This document shows, one piece after another, positions 9,601 to 16,478 of a stretch of 38,275 nucleotides of DNA (position 1 is the stretch's first letter; every line of letters begins with the position of its first letter). Source of the stretch: Chlamydiota bacterium (lineage in GTDB: Bacteria; Chlamydiota; Chlamydiia; Chlamydiales; Parachlamydiaceae); the NCBI GenBank assembly GCA_013287815.1, contig JABDDC010000015.1, forward strand, positions 1-38,275, read 5' to 3'. A model generated the notes under the pieces. It was not told the origin of the DNA, made no database searches, and saw only the letters and a program-made list of their open reading frames with translations. Both the position numbers and the translations under genes were made by a program.

Positions 9601-10610
9601 ATCCATCATATCCAGAAAAAGAGAACTATTATATCAAGAAGAAATTCGATACCATAGAAAATATTGAAGCCGGTAAAACCTTCTTTCTTGAAAACTGTGC
9701 GGTGTGCCATGGCAATGAAGCCAATGGATCGAGTATCCGGGCAGAAGCTATGCAGGAAGCCAAACCGCGCATGTTGACTAACCTTGACTGGATCCGTACT
9801 CGAGACGACTTACGTCTTCTAAGGTCAATTAAATATGGAGTGCAGGGAACCGCTATGACACCCTGGGGAGACTTTACTAGCTCCTTGCAGCGCATTCAGC
9901 TGGTCATTTTTATCCGTACCTTGAGCGGGGAAAAAAACCTGAGAGATTTGCTTGAACAGGCACTTTATCGAGCATTTGATATCCCGCTCATGAAAATAGA
10001 AGAGGCTCGAGTTAATATTAGCCACCAGCTGGAAAACTTGCAAAAAGAAGAAGGAGATTTGAATGACAAACAAAAAGAAACTGAGCTTTTAGTATTGCAA
10101 GGAAAAAAAACTCCTCAAGATGCAGCCGCAATCTATCAAAAAAAATTAGAAAATGGAAAGAGGCAAGGACAGCTAAAACAAAAAGATAATCTTATCCTTC
10201 AGATCAAATCTCATATTGCCAAAGAAAACGACATATATAATAACTTGGGAGCCGCTCTCATTAGTAAAAAGATGGACAATGAGTCGATGGAAAAGTTCTA
10301 CGCGATGATCGCACAAAACAATGATCTCTATTCATTAAATAACGGTCAATTGCAAATCAAAGAGGATTCCGCCTTTAAGGTAAAGATCAGGTCTTTACGC
10401 AAAGAAGTCGAAGATTCGCTAAATTCTAAAATAGATGCTTTGCAAAAAGAATCTGACGTGTTAAAAATTATAGATCCTGAAAAATACAAGGAAGATCAAG
10501 CGGACATCGACAGTATGAAAAAATTGCAGGTAAAATTAATCACCGAAACCGAAGAGGCCGTAAGGTCATATGATCGACAGTTTGAACTAGTGAAAGAAGT
10601 TAATAAATAA
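6678..10610 (+). CDS. Giant seven-heme membrane-anchored cytochrome c
   Basis: The 1310-residue protein has an N-terminal membrane anchor (about 7-27). Seven CXXCH heme sites begin at residues 80, 203, 279, 486, 602, 835 and 1007. Sites 1-3 lie in an N-terminal multiheme region resembling cytochrome c fused to bc complexes. Sites 4-7 lie in mono-heme class I-like domains with Met-containing motifs (for example MPPWG near 887 and a TPWG motif in the last domain). Helical, heme-free stretches occupy about 290-470 and 1110-1310; the latter is Lys/Glu/Gln-rich and probably coiled coil. It lies between cytochrome b and ccoN, so it probably replaces cytochrome c1 and wires the bc complex to the oxidase. 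No close named family is recognised for the whole architecture. Confidence 0.85.
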   Translation: MRSEKTQIILILSGVVVTLLFGVFLYREIFPEYKIYQEDYIALEEFRSSYTHQQPPSFQIGIKQIVIEREDKGPPVIDRCTSCHVALQIPYFSPTKIAHDLNGNIVRDDKGYPLKVTNDDYIWGKLDEKIADLRDSKVIEQLKKDGSDSEMKTRLAQSDKYAELKTAKIDDHIYDVTKVLQMHPLMGNETRPFEFHSIDEIGCAACHNGNGRGLTTDKAHGPVFDDQYAIEYEGPTPQFTEQDEKNDPKFAKVFNDKPGHELLFQTTPIFVGALIQAKCMLCHQTSSVKLTANEQSLSELEQGRKKEVAQLLNAYNNEKQTLIDLLLIRSMLNKDGFDKTVAFLKQQQSNYTMPQEQLNHLASQLSYVEQAGSTRAIGKIDDDLYRLLGSIALASGIENAYNSKGAAAVDPFLKEHLKDSGVKGSIFVKVAKLDYDQDLLKHAEDVDNSFEAALKDPKNISALTSDINELTANFQRGKELFVEQACYACHRIETFSRGGVGPELTNAGFDYPWFLKQSIVWPQADLPTSTMPNMRMDHVELQDLMSFLLAQKGANREVGQTVYKADLAAWEAGKKLPWEKPVPPAQMEDLRYSMTIFATQGCAACHRLQGFDSNVGFEIEKEGYSFDKLYVQQEWFKNLFPEVIHITQYDQELPGTEIVAQIEQHAKEIDDRIVANIRTNGLLEEIDKNHPETIESYYSPFRYASRAKNYYYDELAKQEKDPEKVASIKAEQQAWQDRVHRVLMMYIQIYGLGRLIGPHLNWSGIYRSDEWLMEHFHNPASHVPRSLMPIMPFDDTKFYALTNMLDQLAVKNRNATRAIWENTGFNPVEAFSIHCVQCHGTDRQGNGAIAEWIYPIPKNLHNADFLRNLTKEEAIISITHGVKGTPMPPWGEVAEDKPAKIKKISQNMPVLSQLEIRLLVDWLYSTLPGGDVYKTTGVPKWEYTPQDVLKELFNEGNKLVPGPVPDKDVFDVIPDPSYPEKENYYIKKKFDTIENIEAGKTFFLENCAVCHGNEANGSSIRAEAMQEAKPRMLTNLDWIRTRDDLRLLRSIKYGVQGTAMTPWGDFTSSLQRIQLVIFIRTLSGEKNLRDLLEQALYRAFDIPLMKIEEARVNISHQLENLQKEEGDLNDKQKETELLVLQGKKTPQDAAAIYQKKLENGKRQGQLKQKDNLILQIKSHIAKENDIYNNLGAALISKKMDNESMEKFYAMIAQNNDLYSLNNGQLQIKEDSAFKVKIRSLRKEVEDSLNSKIDALQKESDVLKIIDPEKYKEDQADIDSMKKLQVKLITETEEAVRSYDRQFELVKEVNK

Positions 10611-10621
10611 AGGAACAGTCA

Positions 10622-12088
10622 ATGGTGACCACAACCACAACGACAAACACAAGCGCAACTACATACGACGATAGTGCTGCAAAGCTGTTTTTATATCCAG
10701 CCATTCTCTTTTTGATAATAGGGATGTCTTTTGGAGTATTTATCGCTTTCAATGCATTTATCTTTCCAGACTACTTTGCCGGCGAATATATCCATTTTGG
10801 CCGGGTCAGGCCTGTTCACGTTGGGACAGTCACTCTTCTATGGCTCCTTTCCGTGGACATTGGACTGATGCTTTATTTCGTTCCAAGGCTTTGCGGCGTT
10901 TCTTTATGGGGACAAAAGATTGCCCTCTGGGCCGGCGGCCTCTGGTGGTTTTCTTTAATTCTAGGAGTCAATTCATTTCCTTGGGGAACTAACTTCGGAT
11001 GGGAATATGCAGAGCTGCCTACCTGGATATCGTGGATTCCCATCAAAGTGTTTTTTACCATTGCCTGGCTGTTAATGGTACTTGTCTTTTTTATGACAAT
11101 TGCCAGGCGCAAGTTTGAGAACATGTACGTTTCCCTTTGGTACAGCATGGGGACTTTAATTTGGACCACATTTACGGTCTTTGTCGGCAGCTTTGTCATC
11201 AATTGGGTTCCAGAAGGTATCTCAAGAGTTAACGTCAGCTGGTTTTATGTCCATAATCTAGTCGGACTGATTTATACACCCATGGGTCTTGCGACAGCCT
11301 ACTATTTCTTGCCAAAGCTGGCCAATACACCGATTTATAGCCACAGACTGTCGATGATCGGCTTTTGGTCGATCGCCTTTATTTATGCCTGGATTGGAAC
11401 ACACCACATGATACATGGCCCAATTTCCCAATGGATGCAAACGCTATCCATTGTTTTTTCCATTTGGCTTTTCATTCCGGTCTGGACTGTTGTCTACAAC
11501 CTCTTTGCCACCTTGCAAAGTGATTGGGCTAAATATTTACAAAGCGCCCCTATCCGCTTTCTAATGATGGGAAATATCTTTTATTTGATAACATGCGTGC
11601 AGGGCCCTCTCATGGCTTTGCGCAACGTTAACGAAATCACATCCAAAACTGACTGGGTTATCGGTCACTCGCACATCTCTTTGTACGGCACGTTTACTTT
11701 CTTTGCAATTTCCGGTCTGTATTATGCTATCCCCTCAATCGTTAAAAAGCCGCTTTGGTCAAATGTGTTGGCAGATTGGCATTTTGCCCTTAACTTATGG
11801 GGGAGTATCCTATTTCTGTTCTCATTATGGGTCGGTGGATTTTTGCAAGGTCTGATGTGGGCTAATTGGGCCAATGGAGACTCCTTTGCTGAATTCCACG
11901 CTAACATCACAAGACTCTCGTTTGTGGATACAGTTGCACTGATGCGTCCCTGGTGGATAATGCGGGGGATTGGCGGAATTATCATCCTTTTAGGGAATAT
12001 TCTCTTCGTTGTGAATTTATTTAATACGATCATTCTTAAAGCACCGGACAAGGTGCAGGAGCCTGTTGCGGAGGCAGTAAGAATATGA
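10622..12088 (+). CDS. ccoN: cbb3-type cytochrome c oxidase catalytic subunit I
   Basis: A 488-residue polytopic membrane protein. Low-spin heme ligands are His66 and His351. CuB ligands are His211 (YVHN), His261 and His262 (THHMIH). His349 is the heme b3 ligand (GHSH). Tyr255, in FIYAWIG, takes the place of the cross-linked tyrosine specific to cbb3 oxidases. It reduces O2 to water with high affinity and pumps protons. AAGGA precedes the ATG, which comes 11 bases after the cytochrome stop. Its last codons overlap ccoO by ATGA. Confidence 0.93.
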   Translation: MVTTTTTTNTSATTYDDSAAKLFLYPAILFLIIGMSFGVFIAFNAFIFPDYFAGEYIHFGRVRPVHVGTVTLLWLLSVDIGLMLYFVPRLCGVSLWGQKIALWAGGLWWFSLILGVNSFPWGTNFGWEYAELPTWISWIPIKVFFTIAWLLMVLVFFMTIARRKFENMYVSLWYSMGTLIWTTFTVFVGSFVINWVPEGISRVNVSWFYVHNLVGLIYTPMGLATAYYFLPKLANTPIYSHRLSMIGFWSIAFIYAWIGTHHMIHGPISQWMQTLSIVFSIWLFIPVWTVVYNLFATLQSDWAKYLQSAPIRFLMMGNIFYLITCVQGPLMALRNVNEITSKTDWVIGHSHISLYGTFTFFAISGLYYAIPSIVKKPLWSNVLADWHFALNLWGSILFLFSLWVGGFLQGLMWANWANGDSFAEFHANITRLSFVDTVALMRPWWIMRGIGGIIILLGNILFVVNLFNTIILKAPDKVQEPVAEAVRI

Positions 12089-13377
12089 ACAAGGAACAAA
12101 ATGAACCACATGAGCAAGGCAATGGCTTTTCGATACATTCGCTGCAGTTTTCTGCATTGCTGACAGTGATAGGTGTAATCGTTTTATTCTCAACTGCCGT
12201 CATCACCATCCTGATCGCCCCTAGTTACATTGATTCCTCCTGGACTAGCCATTCAAGCCCTTACCAGGCACAGATGTATGAAATTGAAGATCCAAATATT
12301 TACATTAGTAGCGCATCATCACATGGATTAGATCTGCAATATGTCAGACACTTGAAGCAAGATTTTACGTTGCTGGCATTTAAAGAATCAGAAGAAATGC
12401 GCCTGTTAGCACCTCCTGAATTGGAAAAATACATCACTAAACTGGACGGTAAAACCTTAAAGCTTACATCGCGATTGCTTCTTATAAGGGAGCCGCAAGA
12501 TCACTTTAAAGAAATCGCTAATCAGCGACGCGCCGAACTGCAAAAGCAGAATACTGCCCTTATCAAGGCAGAACCCGGCAAGGTAGTAGAAAAAATCAAC
12601 TATCAATTTATGGAACTCTATGATCCTAAAAAGAATGAATTATTTGCCTTAGACCCATTAGGAGCAATTATACAGAATTGGGTCGATGAAAATTATCTGA
12701 TATTGGATGACTCGGTCAAACAAAAATACCACTCAGACAAAGGGGTCATTTATGCGATAAATCCTCGCGAATACAGAGTGAAGCAAGTGCGCTTTGGTGA
12801 CATCGTCCGCTGGCGATATGATCCTGAAGGAATGCCAGTAAAATCTTTGGAAGATTTGCAAGGCCCGGGGCTGGACTTCCACTCAAGGAAGGAGCTTATC
12901 TATTATGGCGAACATATCTATGCTATAGAAGGCTGCTGGTATTGCCATACCGACCAAACACGGACTTTAATTCAGGATGTTGTGTTGAATGGTTCCGATT
13001 CCTTCCCTGCCCCGCCTTCCTCCCCAAACGAATATATCTATCAGAAAATTACTTTTCCTGGAACTCGCAGGATTGGTCCGGACCTTTCACGCGTAGCGGT
13101 GAAGCGCCCCAGTCGCGACTGGCATAAGTCCCACTTTTGGTCGCCGAAGACGGCGAGCGCGGGATCAATCATGCCTTCGTTCAGGCATTTCTTCGATAAT
13201 GACCCTCGCGGAACCGGTAAAAGTGCAATGGGCATTCCAAACCATGAGTTTGAAGCGATCTTCCAGTATATGATGACTAAAGGAACCCGTATCACACCAC
13301 CAACACAAGCATGGTGGCTGGGAAACGACCCTGTCCAAACTAAGGAAATCATTGAAGGAAAGGTTAAAATTAGATGA
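12085..13377 (+). CDS. ccoO: CcoO-like mono-heme cytochrome c with large insertion
   Basis: A 430-residue protein with one membrane helix (about 21-45) and a heme site CWYCH at 284-288. GPDLSRV and SIMPSF follow, the typical CcoO pattern with Met as the sixth ligand. Ordinary CcoO proteins are about 200-250 residues and place the heme site soon after the helix. Here about 200 residues (60-265) are interposed, including a region rich in charged residues (140-175). ATGA overlaps join it to ccoN and to the CcoQ-like gene. It passes electrons to CcoN. The inserted region may dock the giant cytochrome; this is inference. Confidence 0.85.
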   Translation: MNKEQNEPHEQGNGFSIHSLQFSALLTVIGVIVLFSTAVITILIAPSYIDSSWTSHSSPYQAQMYEIEDPNIYISSASSHGLDLQYVRHLKQDFTLLAFKESEEMRLLAPPELEKYITKLDGKTLKLTSRLLLIREPQDHFKEIANQRRAELQKQNTALIKAEPGKVVEKINYQFMELYDPKKNELFALDPLGAIIQNWVDENYLILDDSVKQKYHSDKGVIYAINPREYRVKQVRFGDIVRWRYDPEGMPVKSLEDLQGPGLDFHSRKELIYYGEHIYAIEGCWYCHTDQTRTLIQDVVLNGSDSFPAPPSSPNEYIYQKITFPGTRRIGPDLSRVAVKRPSRDWHKSHFWSPKTASAGSIMPSFRHFFDNDPRGTGKSAMGIPNHEFEAIFQYMMTKGTRITPPTQAWWLGNDPVQTKEIIEGKVKIR

Positions 13378-13574
13378 AATTCGTATTAATTGTCGATATC
13401 GCGGGAATCTACGGAAGCCTTCTCAATTATGCCATGGTATTATTTTTTGTTGGCTCTGCAATGCTTGTATTTACTTATTTATGGTGGACGGGAAAATTAG
13501 GAATGACGGAAGAGCCGAAGTACCGGATGATGGATGATGATGAAAAGGAGAAAAAAGATGACAGAAGTAAATAA
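13374..13574 (+). CDS. CcoQ-like small membrane subunit
   Basis: A 66-residue protein with one membrane helix (about 18-40) and a highly charged tail ending in DDDEKEKKDDRSK. Its position between ccoO and the ccoP-like gene, and its size, match CcoQ, which stabilises the cbb3 complex; sequence similarity in this short family is weak. It begins in an ATGA overlap with ccoO and overlaps the next gene by 17 bases. Confidence 0.6.
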   Translation: MKFVLIVDIAGIYGSLLNYAMVLFFVGSAMLVFTYLWWTGKLGMTEEPKYRMMDDDEKEKKDDRSK

Positions 13575-13932
13575 GGAAGAAGAAGAAATCGAGCTATATG
13601 GCGAACCCGGCATTGCCAGTTATAACAAGCCAGTTCCCAATTGGCTTATCCTTACTTATCTCACTTTGCCCGTCTGGGGAATCGTCACTTTCTTCATCTT
13701 CTTCAATGGCAGCCTTGGCTGGTTTGACCGAGGCTCTTGGCATGCCCTTCAAACAGCTGCCAACACAAACTTTCCCATCCATAATGCCAACCTTGAGGAA
13801 CTCCAACCTATCTTGAGGGAACGCGTACCGGTGATACAGGAAGGAGCCCAGAAAATGGCCGAAGTGTTGCAAGGGCATAAACTGGAGTTGCAGGAGGAAA
13901 GAGTAAACCGTGAAGTAGCTGAGGGGGGATAG
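13558..13932 (+). CDS. CcoP N-terminal-domain-like protein lacking heme domains
   Basis: The start at 13558 is chosen because AAGGAG lies about 8 bases upstream; the frame extends a little further up. The product is 124 residues. It resembles the FixP/CcoP N-terminal domain: ELYGEPGIASYNKPVPNW leads into one membrane helix (about 30-52) and the segment GSLGWFDRGSW. After that comes only a short helical tail. There is no CXXCH, whereas normal CcoP carries two. The next gene starts 15 bases on. It could anchor the oxidase, with heme functions supplied by the seven-heme cytochrome. Confidence 0.7.
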   Translation: MTEVNKEEEEIELYGEPGIASYNKPVPNWLILTYLTLPVWGIVTFFIFFNGSLGWFDRGSWHALQTAANTNFPIHNANLEELQPILRERVPVIQEGAQKMAEVLQGHKLELQEERVNREVAEGG

Positions 13933-13947
13933 GAGTTAGCATAAATA

Positions 13948-14736
13948 ATGAAACCACACCCAAAAAGAGAAGAGATAGTTTATTACCTAAAGTGTTTGCG
14001 CGAGAGAATCATCGAGACGTTCCAAAAACTGGAACTGCGCCACCGTTTTGAGAGAAAAAGCTGGAAATATCAGCATCAAGGGGGCGGTGAGATGGCTGTA
14101 ATACGGGGCGAATGCTTCGAAAAAGCAGCCGTCAATTGGTCCGGCGTGGGTGGCGATACCTTCCCCATGTCAGATAGTAAAGGTGCTTTCTTTGCCACGG
14201 GTGTGAGCCTCATCACACATATGTTCAATCCACATGTTCCCACCGTACACATGAACGTCCGCTTTATCGAGACAGAGGATAAATGGTGGTTCGGCGGCGG
14301 CTACGACTTGACACCGATGGGATTTCCCTACGTCGAAGATCGGGATCATTTCCACGGTGTAGCAAGGGATGCCCTTGGTGATAAGCTTTACCAAACGTTT
14401 TCCAAGAATGCCGCTGACTACTTTTATATCCCGCACAGAAAGAAAGAACGGGGCATGGGCGGACTATTCTTCGACCATTTTAATAGCGGCAAGTTTGAGT
14501 CTGATCTGGCGGTTTGGAAAGCTGTGGCTGAATCTTTTTTACCAGCCATTATGCCTATTTATGAAAAGCGGTTGCAGCAACCATTTATGGTAGATGAAAA
14601 AGACCAACAGCTCCATGCCAGGGCCCACTATGCTGAATTCAACCTCCTCTACGACCGAGGAACCAAGTTCGGCTTCCAGTCCGGCGGCAATCCCGAAGCG
14701 ATCCTATGCTCGATGCCTCCTCTGGTAAAGTGGTAA
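13948..14736 (+). CDS. hemF: Oxygen-dependent coproporphyrinogen III oxidase, C-terminally short
   Basis: The 262-residue HemF converts coproporphyrinogen III to protoporphyrinogen IX using O2, a late step of heme synthesis. Conserved segments are seen in order: GGGEMAVIRGECFEKAAVN near the N-terminus, NPHVPTVHMNVRF, WWFGGGYDLTP, and near the end YDRGTKFGFQSGG with SMPPLVKW. Typical HemF continues about 25 residues past this Trp; here the stop follows at once. A family D repeat end begins 9 bases after the stop, so the tail may have been lost by rearrangement. Placement behind the oxidase genes suits a heme-demanding operon. Confidence 0.9.
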   Translation: MKPHPKREEIVYYLKCLRERIIETFQKLELRHRFERKSWKYQHQGGGEMAVIRGECFEKAAVNWSGVGGDTFPMSDSKGAFFATGVSLITHMFNPHVPTVHMNVRFIETEDKWWFGGGYDLTPMGFPYVEDRDHFHGVARDALGDKLYQTFSKNAADYFYIPHRKKERGMGGLFFDHFNSGKFESDLAVWKAVAESFLPAIMPIYEKRLQQPFMVDEKDQQLHARAHYAEFNLLYDRGTKFGFQSGGNPEAILCSMPPLVKW

Positions 14737-14744
14737 GTCTATGT

Positions 14745-14789
14745 ATCAAAAGATTTCATCTGGCACCCCCTTCCAATTGCCGTTTCTAG
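14745..14789. repeat. Family D solo end downstream of hemF
   Basis: It matches the left end of the 667-828 element in inverted orientation, ending in CCAATTGCCGTTTCTAG. It starts 9 bases after the hemF stop. No opposite end is seen nearby. Confidence 0.7.
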
Positions 14790-14892
14790 AATAATATGTG
14801 TTTAAATCAAACATTAATTTAGTATTATTGTTATTTTCATTTAATTATAAATACGTTATAGTTATTTCTAATGAAAAAAATGAAAGGTGATT

Positions 14893-16446
14893 ATGGTAAT
14901 TTATAATAATAATTTGTCTTTAGTGAATGTCAGTATAGATTTCATTCAAAACATTTCAGACACCCAAGACAGTGCAGAAATACCTAAAGTAAAAGTCACG
15001 ATCTCATTGAATGAAATCCAGGCAAAAACTGTTAATGTTGGCTTGATCTCTTTCGATGAAAATGCCCATGCAGCTTACTCGCCCAGAAAAAATAAATTCG
15101 CAAGAGATAGGGCCATTACCACTCTTCATGGCAGAACCTCCCTTACAGACTTGGATCTCATTTTTCCAATTGAAAGAACTCAATCAGTAATATCACCAAA
15201 GTCACAAAAGAAAAAAGATACCCCAAAATCACAAAAGAAAAGCACTCCGAAGAACAAGCCAATCGAAGAACAGAAAATAAAATTTACTGCAAAAGATAAT
15301 AATTCAGCACTTGATGTCCCCTACGCCATTGTTCCTTTAGATGAAATCACCTCAATTCCGGAACTGTTCGACGATGAGGAGAATCTGAAGAGATCACAAG
15401 AAAAATACAAGTTTGCCGCTTGGATATTGGAGCATGGTGGATTGGTTGGTCAAGAGAACAAATATTTGTGGCCTATCCTTCTTTTACAAGATGCGGTTAA
15501 GGTTTCAAAGCTGGATGAAGCTCAGAAAAAATTACAAGAAATACAGCAAGAAGCTATTAATGATGGTGATATCCCCTTTGCGATGGGCTTAGCTTGCATA
15601 AAAATGAAAAAATTTTCCTGCGCTCAGGAATGGTTGCAAAGTTCTATAGATGCTGAAATTTGGTTTAAAAAAGCTAGAGGTATCTACGCTGCTTCTTTAC
15701 CGAAGGCGGAACTGGAACAAAAAATAAAAAATGTTAAGACCAAGTTTGATGCTGTTATCAAATTGATTAATCAGAAACAAAAAGCTAAGACTTATCATGA
15801 TAAAGCTTTAGAAATAATCAAAGCAAATAATGTAAAGGAACATGAGGCTGATGAGTGTATTACCACAGCCCAACACCGAAAGGATGAAATTCCAGGACTT
15901 TTAAAACAGATTGAAGAAAAAAAGATACGCATAGCTTCATTATTACGCGCAGCTATTAATAATGAACAAAATTTTGGCAATTCTAATAATGATGAAGTTG
16001 ATCAAAAAACAGCAGCACTTTGGAAGACAAGGGCTCAAATTGATGTTGATTCGCTTCGGAAATCAGCTCGCTTAGAAAATGAGGATGTAAATCGGCTTGC
16101 AAAAGAAGTTAGAATGATCGAAAAGGATTATGTTACCCTTCATAAAAAAGCTGTGGAGGCGCGGAAAGTACTTGAAAAAGCCCATGAAAACTATAAGCCT
16201 GTCTATCAATACCTTCAAAAATCCAGTGACCTCGGTCATCCTTATGCCAATAATCACCTTCAGACATTAAGACAGACTGAACTAAGGCGCGCGAAGAAAT
16301 ATCAGCAGGACCAGGATGAGAAGGAAAAGGAACCAAAAAATGAAAATCTTAACGAAAAATTGAATGTCTCATTCAATCTGAAGAAAGTCAACATGACCCG
16401 ACAATATCAATCGGCAAGACCTGGAACAGCTAAAAATCAAATTTAA
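14893..16446 (+). CDS. Lys/Glu-rich helical protein, unknown function
   Basis: A 517-residue protein. The start at 14893 is preferred because AAAGG lies 5 bases upstream; a GTG two codons earlier is possible. The N-terminal 90 residues look beta-rich. A Lys/Pro/Ser linker follows, with the direct repeat SPKSQKKKDTPKSQKKSTPK near 100-120. The remainder is alpha-helical with probable coiled coil (about 270-450). YANNHLQTL near 455 and AMGLACIKMKKFSCAQEWL near 230 suggest Sel1/TPR-like helical repeats. No signal peptide or membrane helix is seen. It converges with the next gene. A secreted effector is possible, but nothing in the sequence proves this. Confidence 0.7.
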   Translation: MVIYNNNLSLVNVSIDFIQNISDTQDSAEIPKVKVTISLNEIQAKTVNVGLISFDENAHAAYSPRKNKFARDRAITTLHGRTSLTDLDLIFPIERTQSVISPKSQKKKDTPKSQKKSTPKNKPIEEQKIKFTAKDNNSALDVPYAIVPLDEITSIPELFDDEENLKRSQEKYKFAAWILEHGGLVGQENKYLWPILLLQDAVKVSKLDEAQKKLQEIQQEAINDGDIPFAMGLACIKMKKFSCAQEWLQSSIDAEIWFKKARGIYAASLPKAELEQKIKNVKTKFDAVIKLINQKQKAKTYHDKALEIIKANNVKEHEADECITTAQHRKDEIPGLLKQIEEKKIRIASLLRAAINNEQNFGNSNNDEVDQKTAALWKTRAQIDVDSLRKSARLENEDVNRLAKEVRMIEKDYVTLHKKAVEARKVLEKAHENYKPVYQYLQKSSDLGHPYANNHLQTLRQTELRRAKKYQQDQDEKEKEPKNENLNEKLNVSFNLKKVNMTRQYQSARPGTAKNQI

Positions 16447-16448
16447 TC

Positions 16449-16478
16449 AAAGGGGTAGAACTGGTCAGACCCCTTTCA
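16449..16478. terminator. Hairpin between convergent genes
   Basis: The arms AAAGGGGT and ACCCCTTT lie between convergent genes and overlap the stop codon of the minus-strand gene. The A/T-rich flank on the minus strand (GATTAAATTT) could serve as a weak U-tract. Its arm is shared with the hairpins at about 833 and 18646. Confidence 0.45.

Noticed and set aside
14887-14892. GTG start two codons before ATG 14893
   Set aside because: It overlaps the AAAGG ribosome site itself, so ATG 14893 is more likely.
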